From positions 1 through 56,996 of the forward strand of contig BBXU01000810.1 in assembly GCA_001598975.1 (NCBI GenBank): 56,996 nt of DNA, read 5' to 3'. This document shows positions 46,724 to 55,443 of this stretch, piece after piece. The translations under genes were made by a program, and so were the position numbers. Each line of letters opens with the position of its first letter. Position 1 is the stretch's first letter. This stretch comes from Parachlorella kessleri (Eukaryota > Chlorophyta > Trebouxiophyceae > Chlorellales > Chlorellaceae). The notes beneath the pieces were generated by a model, which was not told the origin of the DNA, did not search any database, and worked only from the letters and a program-made list of their open reading frames with translations.

Positions 46724-48432
46724 ATGCAGCACCAGATAGCCAACCGCACCTGTGTGGTGCCTGCCTACCAAGCGTTCACTGCCAGCAAGCCTAGGATGGT
46801 GCGGTGGCTTCTCATCTACCACGCCTCTGCTGACCAGTGAGAACGACGTCGCTTAAGCACGCGCCTAGCCATGACTGGACTGGTTGCAGGTGGTGGGGCC
46901 GGGCAGCAACCCAAGCTGCCTCTCAACAAGGAGACTGCGGTGTCGGCCTGCAAGGGCCCTACCTTCGTCCAGGATCCTTGCGGCTGCAGCAGCGGCGGAA
47001 GCGCCGGCACTCCCCTTCCGTGTCGGTCATGGCTGGGACCTACACAGGCTTGAACCAGGCTACCCGCTCATCGTAGGCGGACTTGACATACCCCACGACC
47101 GCGGCTGCGTGGCCCACTCCGACGGTGAGCATTGGAGCTGAGCACGCCCAAGTCGGGTTCATAGCAATCTTTAGGATAGTTGCGCTTTGGTATGGCTGGC
47201 GGGCTGGCTGGCTTGCCAAGGCACGAGGCTGTGCCAGCTACTCGTGTGCCGCCCGCCCGTAAGAAGCCCGCCTGCTCTGCAGTCCTGACTGAGCTCAGTG
47301 ATGCGCAGCTCAGCAGACTATCTCACACTTGGCACCGCTTGAAAAGTCCTGGCGCCCTCTGAGCCTGTTTCCTTCTGCTCGGCTCCTCCAGGTGATGTGC
47401 TGCTGCACACGGTAGTGGACGCCATACTGGGGGCCCTCTGCCTACCAGACATTGGCCAGCTGTTCCCGGACACAGACCCCAAGTGGAAGGGCGCCCGCAG
47501 CGACATCTTTCTCCAGGAGGCGGTGAGACAGCCAGCCAGCCAGTGGTGCCTGCAGCCTGCGTGACTATCACATGCAAAGCTGAGGTGCAGGCTATTGTCA
47601 GCAGATGTGTTGCAGGGAACACCGTCCTGCACATGCTGTGCTAGTGTGTGTGGTACATGCGGGCCAGCGGCGCTTGAGTGAGCGAGCCTGCCAAAGTGCT
47701 CGGCATGCTGGTTGGGAGCTGAAAATGTGTGTTTGAAAGTTAGGCCCCACCTGTCGCATAAGGCAAGCAACGCTTGGCGCTGTCCTGCTGCAGGTGCGGT
47801 TAATGCACGAGCGTGGCTACACCATCGGCAACATCGACTGCACCATCATCGCGCAGCGGCCCAAGATGTCGCCGCACAAGGAGGCCATCCGGGAAAACCT
47901 GTGCAGGCTGCTGGGGGCACACCCCTCGGTGGTCAACATCAAGGTGGGGGCCTCGCCTGCCTGGATCGCATTGCTGTGCTGGGCTGTGTGAGCACCTCTG
48001 TGTGTCTGGTATGATGTTAGTGCAGTGCATTTGCGTTGTGATATGAGCCTGTGCATTGCAGCCTCATCCCTAGCATGGCAGTCGGGGAGCATGCATGTCG
48101 GACGAGCGGGGCGGCGCTGAAGCTTCCTTGAGTTGTATATGGGTATCATGAGCTCATCATGGCAGCATGTATGTTAATGGGTCATCCTGCGGTTATTTTT
48201 GTTTACTAAGGAGTAAAGGGTACTTGCGGCCCACCGCGTCCGGGCTGGTGTGGGCCCGCCCGGTGGAGGGGAAGATTGGCAGTACACTCTGTAGGTTAGC
48301 CATGCCTGCAACTGCTAGCTCAACTGCAACATGCTTGTGTTATTGCAGGCAAAGACACATGAGAAGGTTGACAGCCTGGGGGAGAACCGAAGTATTGCGT
48401 GCCACGCTGTCGTCATCTTGCTGAGAGAATGA
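46724..48432 (+). CDS. ispF: 2-C-methyl-D-erythritol 2,4-cyclodiphosphate synthase
   Basis: Plastid MEP-pathway enzyme that cyclises CDP-ME-2-phosphate to MEcPP on the route to isoprenoids. Five exons join in phase to 224 aa: 46724-46798, 46890-47124, 47392-47522, 47794-47943, 48349-48432. Residues 1-65 are basic and Ser/Ala-rich ([17 protein letters not shown]), as in a transit peptide. The mature enzyme starts [19 protein letters not shown]. Metal ligands are Asp75 and His77 in DLH and His109 in [56 protein letters not shown] and [14 protein letters not shown] are typical. Trp74 replaces the more common Phe. The exon 1 donor (AGGATG/GTGCGG) is the least certain join. The 3' part from 47910 onward is duplicated downstream. 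Confidence 0.92.
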
Positions 48433-48492
48433 CATAGGTTGCAGCGCTTGCCTTTTTGTCGAACTTCTCACATGTCCCTCTCCTCCACTTTA

Positions 48493-48497
48493 TGTAA
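48493..48497 (+). terminator. TGTAA poly(A) signals of ispF
   Basis: TGTAA 61 nt after the ispF stop, with a second copy at 48507-48511. The second is altered to GGTAACA in the duplicated copy near 50255. Confidence 0.5.
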
Positions 48498-48824
48498 ACC
48501 TCAACCTGTAACCTTTGCAAGTGTGCTTCAACAGAATTCCAGTATTCCAGAATTCCAGTAGCTCCAAGCCAACGTTTTTGTCTCAAAGTCAAGATGGTGT
48601 TGCCCAAATTGCCTACTCCTGCTTTGATTACGTGCCATGCTTCGCACATGACCCCATGACATGAGCCTCGCTGGCACCGAAACTGCGAGGAATGGCTTAT
48701 GGGCGATGGAGATGCCTTGTCACCACTTCTGGGTGACATCTTTAGCTCACGTTGCTTCCTAGATTTGCGAGGGGACAGCCGATCCCCGACCCGTCCGTTG
48801 GCCCCTGAGGGGAGTTGAGGCATT

Positions 48825-49502
48825 ATGTCAGAATCAAAGGGTTCTGGTCAAGCCCCCAAGAAGGGTAAAAAGAGGAAGCAGGGGCCTTCGTCCGAGCGTC
48901 CTATGCCTGAAACTGTCTTCCAAAGCATTGTTGCCTTGCAAGCTAGCTTGGGTGCGACCAGGCAGGAAATGCTGAAGGGCATCAACTATGCTCGGGAGGT
49001 GTACCTTCCCCCAGATAGCGACTTCTCTAGAAGGCATGAGCTTCAATCCCTGGTGGAGTCTTTAGACTCAGCACGACGGAGGGCGGTATCTCTCTACAAG
49101 AGCGCTGGCGGCACGACCAAGGCGCTGCCAGAAGCGGTGGAGCACATGCGACAGGCGTTCCAGCGGGGGGGCCAGGGTGCCCTTGCCTCCGGCCTGGATG
49201 ACTACCCCCCGACCCCTGCGGGCACCGCTGCCGCGGCCAACCCGCCCGCTGGGGGCACACCCCTCGGTGGTCATCATCAAGGTGGGAGCCTCGCCTGCCT
49301 GGGTTGCACTGCTGGGCTGGACTGGTTGCCTCTGCCTTTCTGGTATGATATTTCGTGCAGTGCATCTGCGTTTTGGTATGAGCCTGTGCATTGCAGCCTT
49401 CTCCCTAGCATGGCCGTCGGAAGCATGCATGCTGGAAAGCGGGCCGGCGCTGAAGCTTCCTTGTGCTGTTGTGTGGGTATCATGGTGCAAAACAGGGTGT
49501 GA
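48825..49502 (+). CDS. Unknown ORF fused to ispF-derived sequence
   Basis: An ATG-initiated open frame of 225 aa. The first 141 residues are distinctive: a Lys-rich start (GSGQAPKKGKKRKQ), then a predicted helical stretch (VFQSIVALQASLGATRQEML, LQSLVESLDSARRRAVSLY). From 49248 the frame runs into the duplicated ispF exon and intron in a different reading frame from IspF (GTPLGGHHQGG), so the C-terminal 84 residues are not ancestral. I do not recognise the N-terminal family; a transposon gag-like or captured cellular exon is possible. It could also be one exon of a gene with further exons (a similar-looking stretch occurs at 49853-50002). Coding status is uncertain. Confidence 0.4.
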   Translation: MSESKGSGQAPKKGKKRKQGPSSERPMPETVFQSIVALQASLGATRQEMLKGINYAREVYLPPDSDFSRRHELQSLVESLDSARRRAVSLYKSAGGTTKALPEAVEHMRQAFQRGGQGALASGLDDYPPTPAGTAAAANPPAGGTPLGGHHQGGSLACLGCTAGLDWLPLPFWYDISCSASAFWYEPVHCSLLPSMAVGSMHAGKRAGAEASLCCCVGIMVQNRV

Positions 49503-50274
49503 ATGTTTAATATTGCGGTCACTGTGGTGTAGTAAGGAATATAGGGCTTCCACATGCGGCCCATTGCGTCCTGGCTGGTGTCAGCCCTGTCGAGGGGAAA
49601 CACGTACAGTGCATTCTGAAAGGCCAGATATGCCTGGAAGTGCTAGCTCTTCGCAACGTTGCTTGTATGACTGCAGGCAAAGATGCATGAGAAGATTGAC
49701 AGCCTGGGGGAGAGAACCGAAGTATTGCGTGCCACGCTGTTGTCATCTTGCTGTAAGAATGATATCTGTTGTAGTGCTTGCCTTTGGGTCTAGTCTAATC
49801 TAGTCTAGGGGTGGGGCGGCGGGGGCGGCTTGCCAATCCTTTGCTACCCCAGGCCTATAAGGAGCATCTGAAGCAGCTAGACTTGGGTGGTGCCCGACGA
49901 CAGCAGCAGGACAGAATGGACGCTCAGGGCGGCTCACGGTTCGATTTCAGCAGGCTGAGTGCTTGTGCAATGAGGGACATGTGGAGAAGCTTGGTAGGGT
50001 AAACCTTTGTTTGTGCATTTTGTTGGTTTCCCCGTCCGGACGGGGGTGGTGGCCATCGAGTTTTGGTACTTGGATCTTCTGGGCATAGTAAAACCTGGCT
50101 TTTGCTTGGCCCCACTTGGGTGACTCACAGCAGCATGGTCAGGTGGCGGTACGCTGCTAGACTAGACTAGTTTGCTGATGATATCTGTTGTAGTGTTTGC
50201 CTTTGTGAAGACTGCTCTCATGTCCTTCCCCTCTACTCCCTGTAGACCTCAGCTGGTAACATTTGCAAGTGTGC
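49248..50274 (+). pseudogene. ispF: Duplicated, frameshifted 3' fragment of ispF
   Basis: Matches 47910-48525 of ispF: the end of exon 4 (LLGAHPSVV), intron 4, exon 5 and the 3' flank. The intron is retained, so this is a DNA-level duplication and not retroposition. The exon 5 copy reads AKMHEKIDSLGE and then carries two extra bases (GAGAGAACC against GAGAACC), which destroys the rest of the frame. The start of the gene is absent. The 3' flank of the copy is interrupted at 49787-50177 by a mobile element. No product is expected. Confidence 0.85.
49759..50205 (+). mobile_element. Retroposon-like insertion with CTAGA-repeat ends and 28-bp flanking repeats
   Basis: About 391 bp (49787-50177) inserted in the ispF-derived flank. 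Left and right sides carry a 28-bp direct repeat (49759-49786 and 50178-50205, one mismatch) containing GATATCTGTTGTAGTG. The intact ispF flank at 48430-48460 has only one, more diverged, copy. The element starts with CTAGTCTAATCTAGTCTAG and ends with CTAGACTAGACTAG, which are inverted relative to each other. Its 3' 140 bp recur in the AIMP1-like intron. A short open frame (AYKEHLKQLDLGGARRQQQ and onward, 49853-50002) follows a good acceptor. The class is unresolved: non-autonomous retroposon or a MITE-like element. Confidence 0.65.
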
Positions 50275-51916
50275 CCACAAACGGGCATCCGAGGAACGGA
50301 GAGGCATGGGTGGTTGAGGTGCCATCAACCAATAGCTATGCTGGCCTGCTGCGCTCCTGCTCTTCCCTGCTGCTTATCGTGTACTCCTGCCCTGCTTTAG
50401 TTTCATGTACACATGCTCTTCCAGTGGCCTTAGCTTGTCTCGGGGAGAGAACTATTGGATCAGAACTCAGGCAAGCCGCAGAGCATGAGTGCACCACCCC
50501 TTTCATTACAGTTTGCCTTCAAATCTGTTCGGACGACCAGCCACACTAAATAGAGGCAACCGCAGCATGCCAGGCACTTGGCGATATCAGTCATGGTTGA
50601 TAGGTAGGCTTGCCCAAGAAGCATCCCCTCCCTGCATTAACGCTGTGACAGTCGGTCATACGCACTCAGTGTTGGCCCACTGTAACCTAAGCGGACTATG
50701 CAGTTCGATCATGTCACCATGGCCACTTCCACCTGCTTGGCTCGTCTTCAAGCACAGACCTAACACTGCTGCTGGTCTTTCAGTGTAGTCTTAACTTGTC
50801 AACCTTATCTTGTCCAGAGGACGACCTACTGGCTTGGAAACTCAGGTAAGCCCCCATGCCCTGCATCCTGCGCTGCCCGCTCGCAGCTCAACGCCCTCTG
50901 CTCGCACGGCGCTCTGCACTGCCATGACACACATGGCTCACGAAGTGCTGGGCATGAAGGTGGTGAGTCCCGGCACTAGCAACAGGCTCGCCGCCACCAG
51001 GTGGAGGCTGGAACTGGCTGCCCGCTTCAGCAGTGGTTTGTACTGCAACCATGCCGCCGTTAACGAGCCCAGGTCCCTGCTGCTGGTCCTGGCTGTCAAA
51101 CGAGAGTCCCTCAGCTGCTCCACCTTCCCAAGCTGAACGCTCCCCTTCGCTGCTTGGTGCGAGACTGACGGCAGGCTGCTGCTGCTGCTGTTGCCCTTGG
51201 CCAGCCCCCTGGGGACCACCGGCAAGGGCCAGCCGTGCCACTGTGACACGGCCAATAGCGTCCGGCTGCTGAGCAAAAGCGCTGCTATCTTGTCATGACA
51301 GCCCAGGCGTAGGGCAAGAGCATGGGATAGATGAAGCCTGACATCCTTAACGAGACGACCACTGCAAGGCGCCTTCACTAACCCCTCCTGCTCCGCTGCC
51401 TTCCCATCCCACTTGCGCTTCATGCTCACACCGTGTCACGGGCAAACTCCTGGCAAGCGAAAGCATTCATATTGTTGTCACAGTGCAAAGAGGTGCTGAA
51501 ACTGATAACAACTTTGAACCTCCAGGGCGCAGCTTGCGGGGCACCCAATGACCAACATGAGTCACGAAAATTTGGGCGCGAGGTAACCTGGGTTCTGGTC
51601 TTGGCAATGATCAGGGTCCAAGCGAAATATATATCGGAGGTGGACTTCGTTGTGTCTGATCGCCCACACTCTGGCCTGTCGTCGTAAGCTTGCAAGGGGC
51701 CCATAAGGGCACCCCTAACTGTCAGATCTTGCATCATCGCGCTGTCACACCAAAGACGAAGAGCAGCAAGCTGTTTGGCAAGAGTTAATCTATTGAGGAG
51801 CCAAGCGGTATTCCCACTGGCGTATTTGTCGCCTCCATGTGGCAAACCCAACATGCAACCAGCAGCCTTCCCTGTGACATTGTCAAGCCGCTGAATTTGA
51901 CTGCAGGTCTTAGGCC
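50275..51916. other. Spacer upstream of the membrane glycoprotein gene; antisense open frames
   Basis: 1.6 kb without a recognised gene. On the minus strand two adjacent open frames occur, 51426-52028 (200 aa, running into the next gene's first exon) and 50938-51429 (163 aa). Neither shows a family motif or a convincing splice pattern. They might be decayed mobile-element coding sequence. The promoter of the following gene should lie near 51916. Confidence 0.35.
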
Positions 51917-54722
51917 ATGAGAGCCACGACAGCTCTTTTTCTTCTGGTGGTCGTCGGTGTCTGCCGCAGCACCCATGCACAAGGTGAGGTACAGTATCCT
52001 CCCACGCTAGCCCTCTCAAACGTGTCACTGAGGACGATGGCAGCAGAGCAGCTGCACCTGATACACTTCTGCAGGTCTAAGACAGGTTGTGGCCATCTGG
52101 CAGTTTACTGGCCCTACATATCCCATCAGTGATGCACAAGTGGTGGAAGTCACTCAAGTGGTTAATGCCATCACAGCACTCCCGTGGGGCAACCCAGTCC
52201 AGAGTGGTGGCTTCCTTTCCCTGTGCGACAAGAAACTGGCCATCAACTGCGACGTCCAGTATGGTGACAGCACCGGGAGCAGCAGCAATGGGAGCACTAC
52301 TGGCGCAGGCTCGGGCAGCAACAGCACAGCAGGGGCCGCTGCAGCCTCCCCCAGCCCTGCGGTACTTGCCCCGCCCCCGCTGGCTGCTGGCCCTGGTTCC
52401 CCCTCCCCACCCAACGCTGCCAGCCCCAGCCCCAGCACGGCCCCAGCGGGCAACGGTGGCGCCCCGGCTCAGCCAAGCCCTGCTGCCAGCCCCGCTCCAG
52501 CCCCGTCTCCTGTAGGGGTGTCACCCAGCACCAACTCCCCATCACCAGCAGTATCGCCAGCCACTCTGCCATCACCCTCGCCAGCCAGCAAGCCGCCCAC
52601 GCCTTCCCCTCCTTCCTCCCCTGCTCAGCAGCCCGCGGGCTCTCCCTCCCCCTCCCCCTCCCCCTCTCCAGCACCACCTCCACCAGCAGCGGTCTCCTCG
52701 CCTTCACCCTCGCCTAGCCCCCCTGCGGCATCTCCGCCAGCTGGCAAGCCCAGCAGCCCTGCTGGCGGTGCCAGCTCACCCGCAGCTGTGAAGGTGCCCC
52801 CACTGTCTGGGTCACCCACAAACCCACTCAAGTCGGAAACCATCAGCCTGCGGCGCCTGCGACAGTCAGACGGGAAGGTTTACCTGAAGCTGTGAGTTGC
52901 CATGCATGTGTATGGCGTGTATGACACTCTGAAGGCTCTCTGGGCCTGTAATATCACTGTGGAGTCCTGGGTGTGACACTCTGAGGCTCAATCGGTGGGT
53001 AGGCCGTCGAGCTATCCACAAGCATGGGACATACTGGGCTGCCTCCCTCCCTCAATGCCACCCCCATTTCAACACCAACTCAGTTCCTTTTGTGCAGGGA
53101 CACTACAGAACCGTCCCCTGGCGCATGGTCGGATGGCTTCATACCCGACCTGATTGCCACTGTGAGGACGGCTTCAAACTCTGGAGAGCTCCAGACCCAG
53201 CTGTCAGCCACCTGTAAGTTGGCATGTGGGCCTGGCCAGCTAAGGTGCTGTGCATAACCTGCACCATCACCCCCAACTTGGAGTGATTGTGAGACCCTCC
53301 CAGTAATTTGATGCAAGGGCTGCCAGTGCGAGTATGGGGTCTGAACTGAGGCTCCTACTGCCGACATGTTGCTCAACCTCCTTCACTCTGAACTAGCTAT
53401 CAGGGTTTTGTGTGTCCCTGTAGCGGTGAAAGGGGATGTGGCGCTGAGGTACATCAATGTGGCGTCCACCCAGAATGGAACCGCTGCTGCCCCAGCCGCC
53501 GCCCCATCTGCGGCTCCAGGCACGGCCCCTGGCACCCCGGCGCCATCCACCAGTCTCAACACCACTAGCGGTGGCAACAGCACTGGAGGCAGTGGCAGCA
53601 ATGACAACAGCAGCAGTGCAGGAAGCGGTGGTGGAGGGATGAGCAAGGCTGTGCTCTACGCTATCATTGGCGGCGTGGTAGCGGCAGTGATTGTTGTTGC
53701 GGGTAAGGTCAACCTCGCTCAAAGTAAGACCTTCCAACTGTCATTGCTGTTATGAAGGCGCAAAGGAGTTGTTAGAGGACGAGAGGATGCCTTGCAGCCC
53801 TCACTATGGGCAGGGCTGAGGCATATGTCAGCTCAGAACGCCAAGCTCTGGTGTGCTGGTGTTCCTGCAGGCTGTGTCTGCTGGTGCTCTCGTAAGCGTA
53901 AGGCTAAGGCCAGGCTGAATGGCGAGATCCTAGCTCGCCGCTGGCAGCAGCAGCGTGAGCAAGGTGAGTGAGCGCCCATCTGGTGCAGGCGGGCGGCGGG
54001 AGATTCATATGTGCTCCCCAGCAGTCCTTCATGGCACCGCACTGCCTGTGGCTAAGTTCTGGAATGCCCTCATGTGCAGGTCTAACAAGGTGGCAGGTTT
54101 TGTGTGTGTGCAGTTACAACGGCCCGGACCAAGATGGACAAATCCCTCAAATCTTACCTCACAGCACAACCAGCAAACCTGCCCACCAGCGTTGCAAGTG
54201 AGCTGACAGCAACGCCTTTCTATGTGTGCTACCCTTGCTGAGTGGAAGGGGCCCACAGGGAACCTACGCAATGTGCTGAAGCTACATTTACTTAGGGTCG
54301 GCTACTCTTTCTCCCTCGTGTGGCACATGGCGTTAGTTTGGACGAGGAGGTAGTTGCACCTCCAGTAAGTTTTGTTGCGTTGGGCTTGGGTGTCCAGCCG
54401 CAATACCCGGCCTGCCCTGCAGGGTCTAACACAGCCCCCGCCCCTAGACCAGTCCAGGTTGAAATCGAAGCCTCGGTGAGTTCCTATGCCTGCCAACTTG
54501 CGGCTATATCCCAGGTGCAAGGTGCAGGCACCAGTGGTATGATGTTGTAGGAGCACCTGCAAGTAGTTGCCTGGAATTTTGAAGGACCACAACAGGGTAG
54601 GTTGTTTCTGAAGCCCCGCCTTCTGCCGCCTTGCGTTCCTGCAGGATGCCATGGCCGAGCCCAGGCCCGGGCAGCCTTTCTTCAGGACCGCCACATGGAG
54701 CATACTTGGCAGACGGGGCTAG
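51917..54722 (+). CDS. Type I membrane glycoprotein with Ser/Pro-rich (HRGP-like) ectodomain
   Basis: Predicted cell-surface or wall-linked protein. Eight exons join in phase to 528 aa: 51917-51983, 52075-52891, 53098-53213, 53424-53702, 53871-53963, 54114-54197, 54423-54475, 54645-54722. A clear signal peptide (ATTALFLLVVVGVCRSTHAQ) is followed by a small Cys-containing domain (VVAIWQFTGPTYPIS, LCDKKLAINCDVQ) and a Ser-Pro/Ala-Pro rich stalk of roughly 180 residues. Stalks of this type are hydroxylated and O-glycosylated in algae. A second ectodomain part (DVALRYINVAS) and a Gly/Ser/Asn linker lead to one transmembrane helix (VLYAIIGGVVAAVIVVAG). Right after it come CVCWC, probably palmitoylated, and a basic cytosolic tail (SRKRKAKARLN). 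No kinase or other catalytic domain was seen. Ligand and function are unknown. Confidence 0.82.
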
Positions 54723-55443
54723 GGATGGAGGCATGCCCCGCACATGCAACACAACCCTACCATTACTTCCTACTTGCTTTGCACACTTGTATGATGCGTG
54801 CATTGTTGACATGCTAATCGTAGTATTGCTTAGGCTTTTCATTGATTGCACTGTATCCTGTCCTTGTCACTGGTTCTCTCCCCAGTAGCCGTACTTCCAT
54901 TTGACAATTGTGTACAAATATTATAGACTTGCACATGGACTTGTGTTGTGCGGCATTGTTCCTGCTCTGAGGCTAGGTAGCAAGCTTAACCTTGCAGAAT
55001 CCAAACAGCACGTATTTGAGCCTCAAGCCTGAGGCTTGGAACTTGTCAGAGGAACCAGGGCTGGCGTGGAAGGTTGAGGGATGGAGCCGCACCACAGTAC
55101 GGGGCAACGTCTAGGCTTAACATGGAGCGCTGTTTGAGAAGAGGTAGCATCAAGTGGCCTTCTAATCGCAGCCAAGGTGACCTGCGCCGGCGCCTTTCAG
55201 GCGCTCTTGTGGGCGCTGGTGCGCTTAACAACCTCCTGCAGGCATGCGCTGTGCTCCATGACATGACTATGCCTGGACTATGCCGTGTTATGCAAAACAC
55301 TTGAGCACCGAATGTACTGCTGCTGGTAGCCAGAACCAGCAGCTGGTTCTATATTTGGGACACGGGGATAAGGAGCTGCCAGCCAGCTTCGCGGTGCGTT
55401 TTGCCGCTGGTTTGTTTCGCAGATTCCTTGGATTGTAACATTG
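54723..55443. other. Spacer with an exon-like island before the DUF599 gene
   Basis: At 54998-55112 an acceptor (ccttgcag) opens a frame reading NPNSTYLSLKPEAWNLSEEP, then ends at a weak GTCTAGG. It could be a 5' exon of the next gene or chance. Another open stretch at 55140-55304 lacks support. The rest should contain the promoter of the DUF599 gene. Confidence 0.3.

Noticed and set aside
48413..48823. 136-codon minus-strand frame downstream of ispF
   Set aside because: No motif or splice support; it overlaps the ispF 3' UTR and poly(A) signals on the other strand.
49787..50177. Classification as a standard DNA transposon with terminal inverted repeats
   Set aside because: The ends are inverted CTAG-rich words, but the flanking repeats (28 bp here, 13 bp at the other copy) are too long and variable for known cut-and-paste families; class left open.
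51426..52028. 200-codon antisense open frame
   Set aside because: It covers the signal-peptide exon of the plus-strand glycoprotein gene, shows no motif, and has no convincing splice partner; kept only as a note in the spacer entry.
54998..55112. Exon-like island NPNSTYLSLKPEAWNLSEEP
   Set aside because: Good acceptor but weak donor and no phase-compatible link to either neighbouring gene was found, so it was not added to a gene model.
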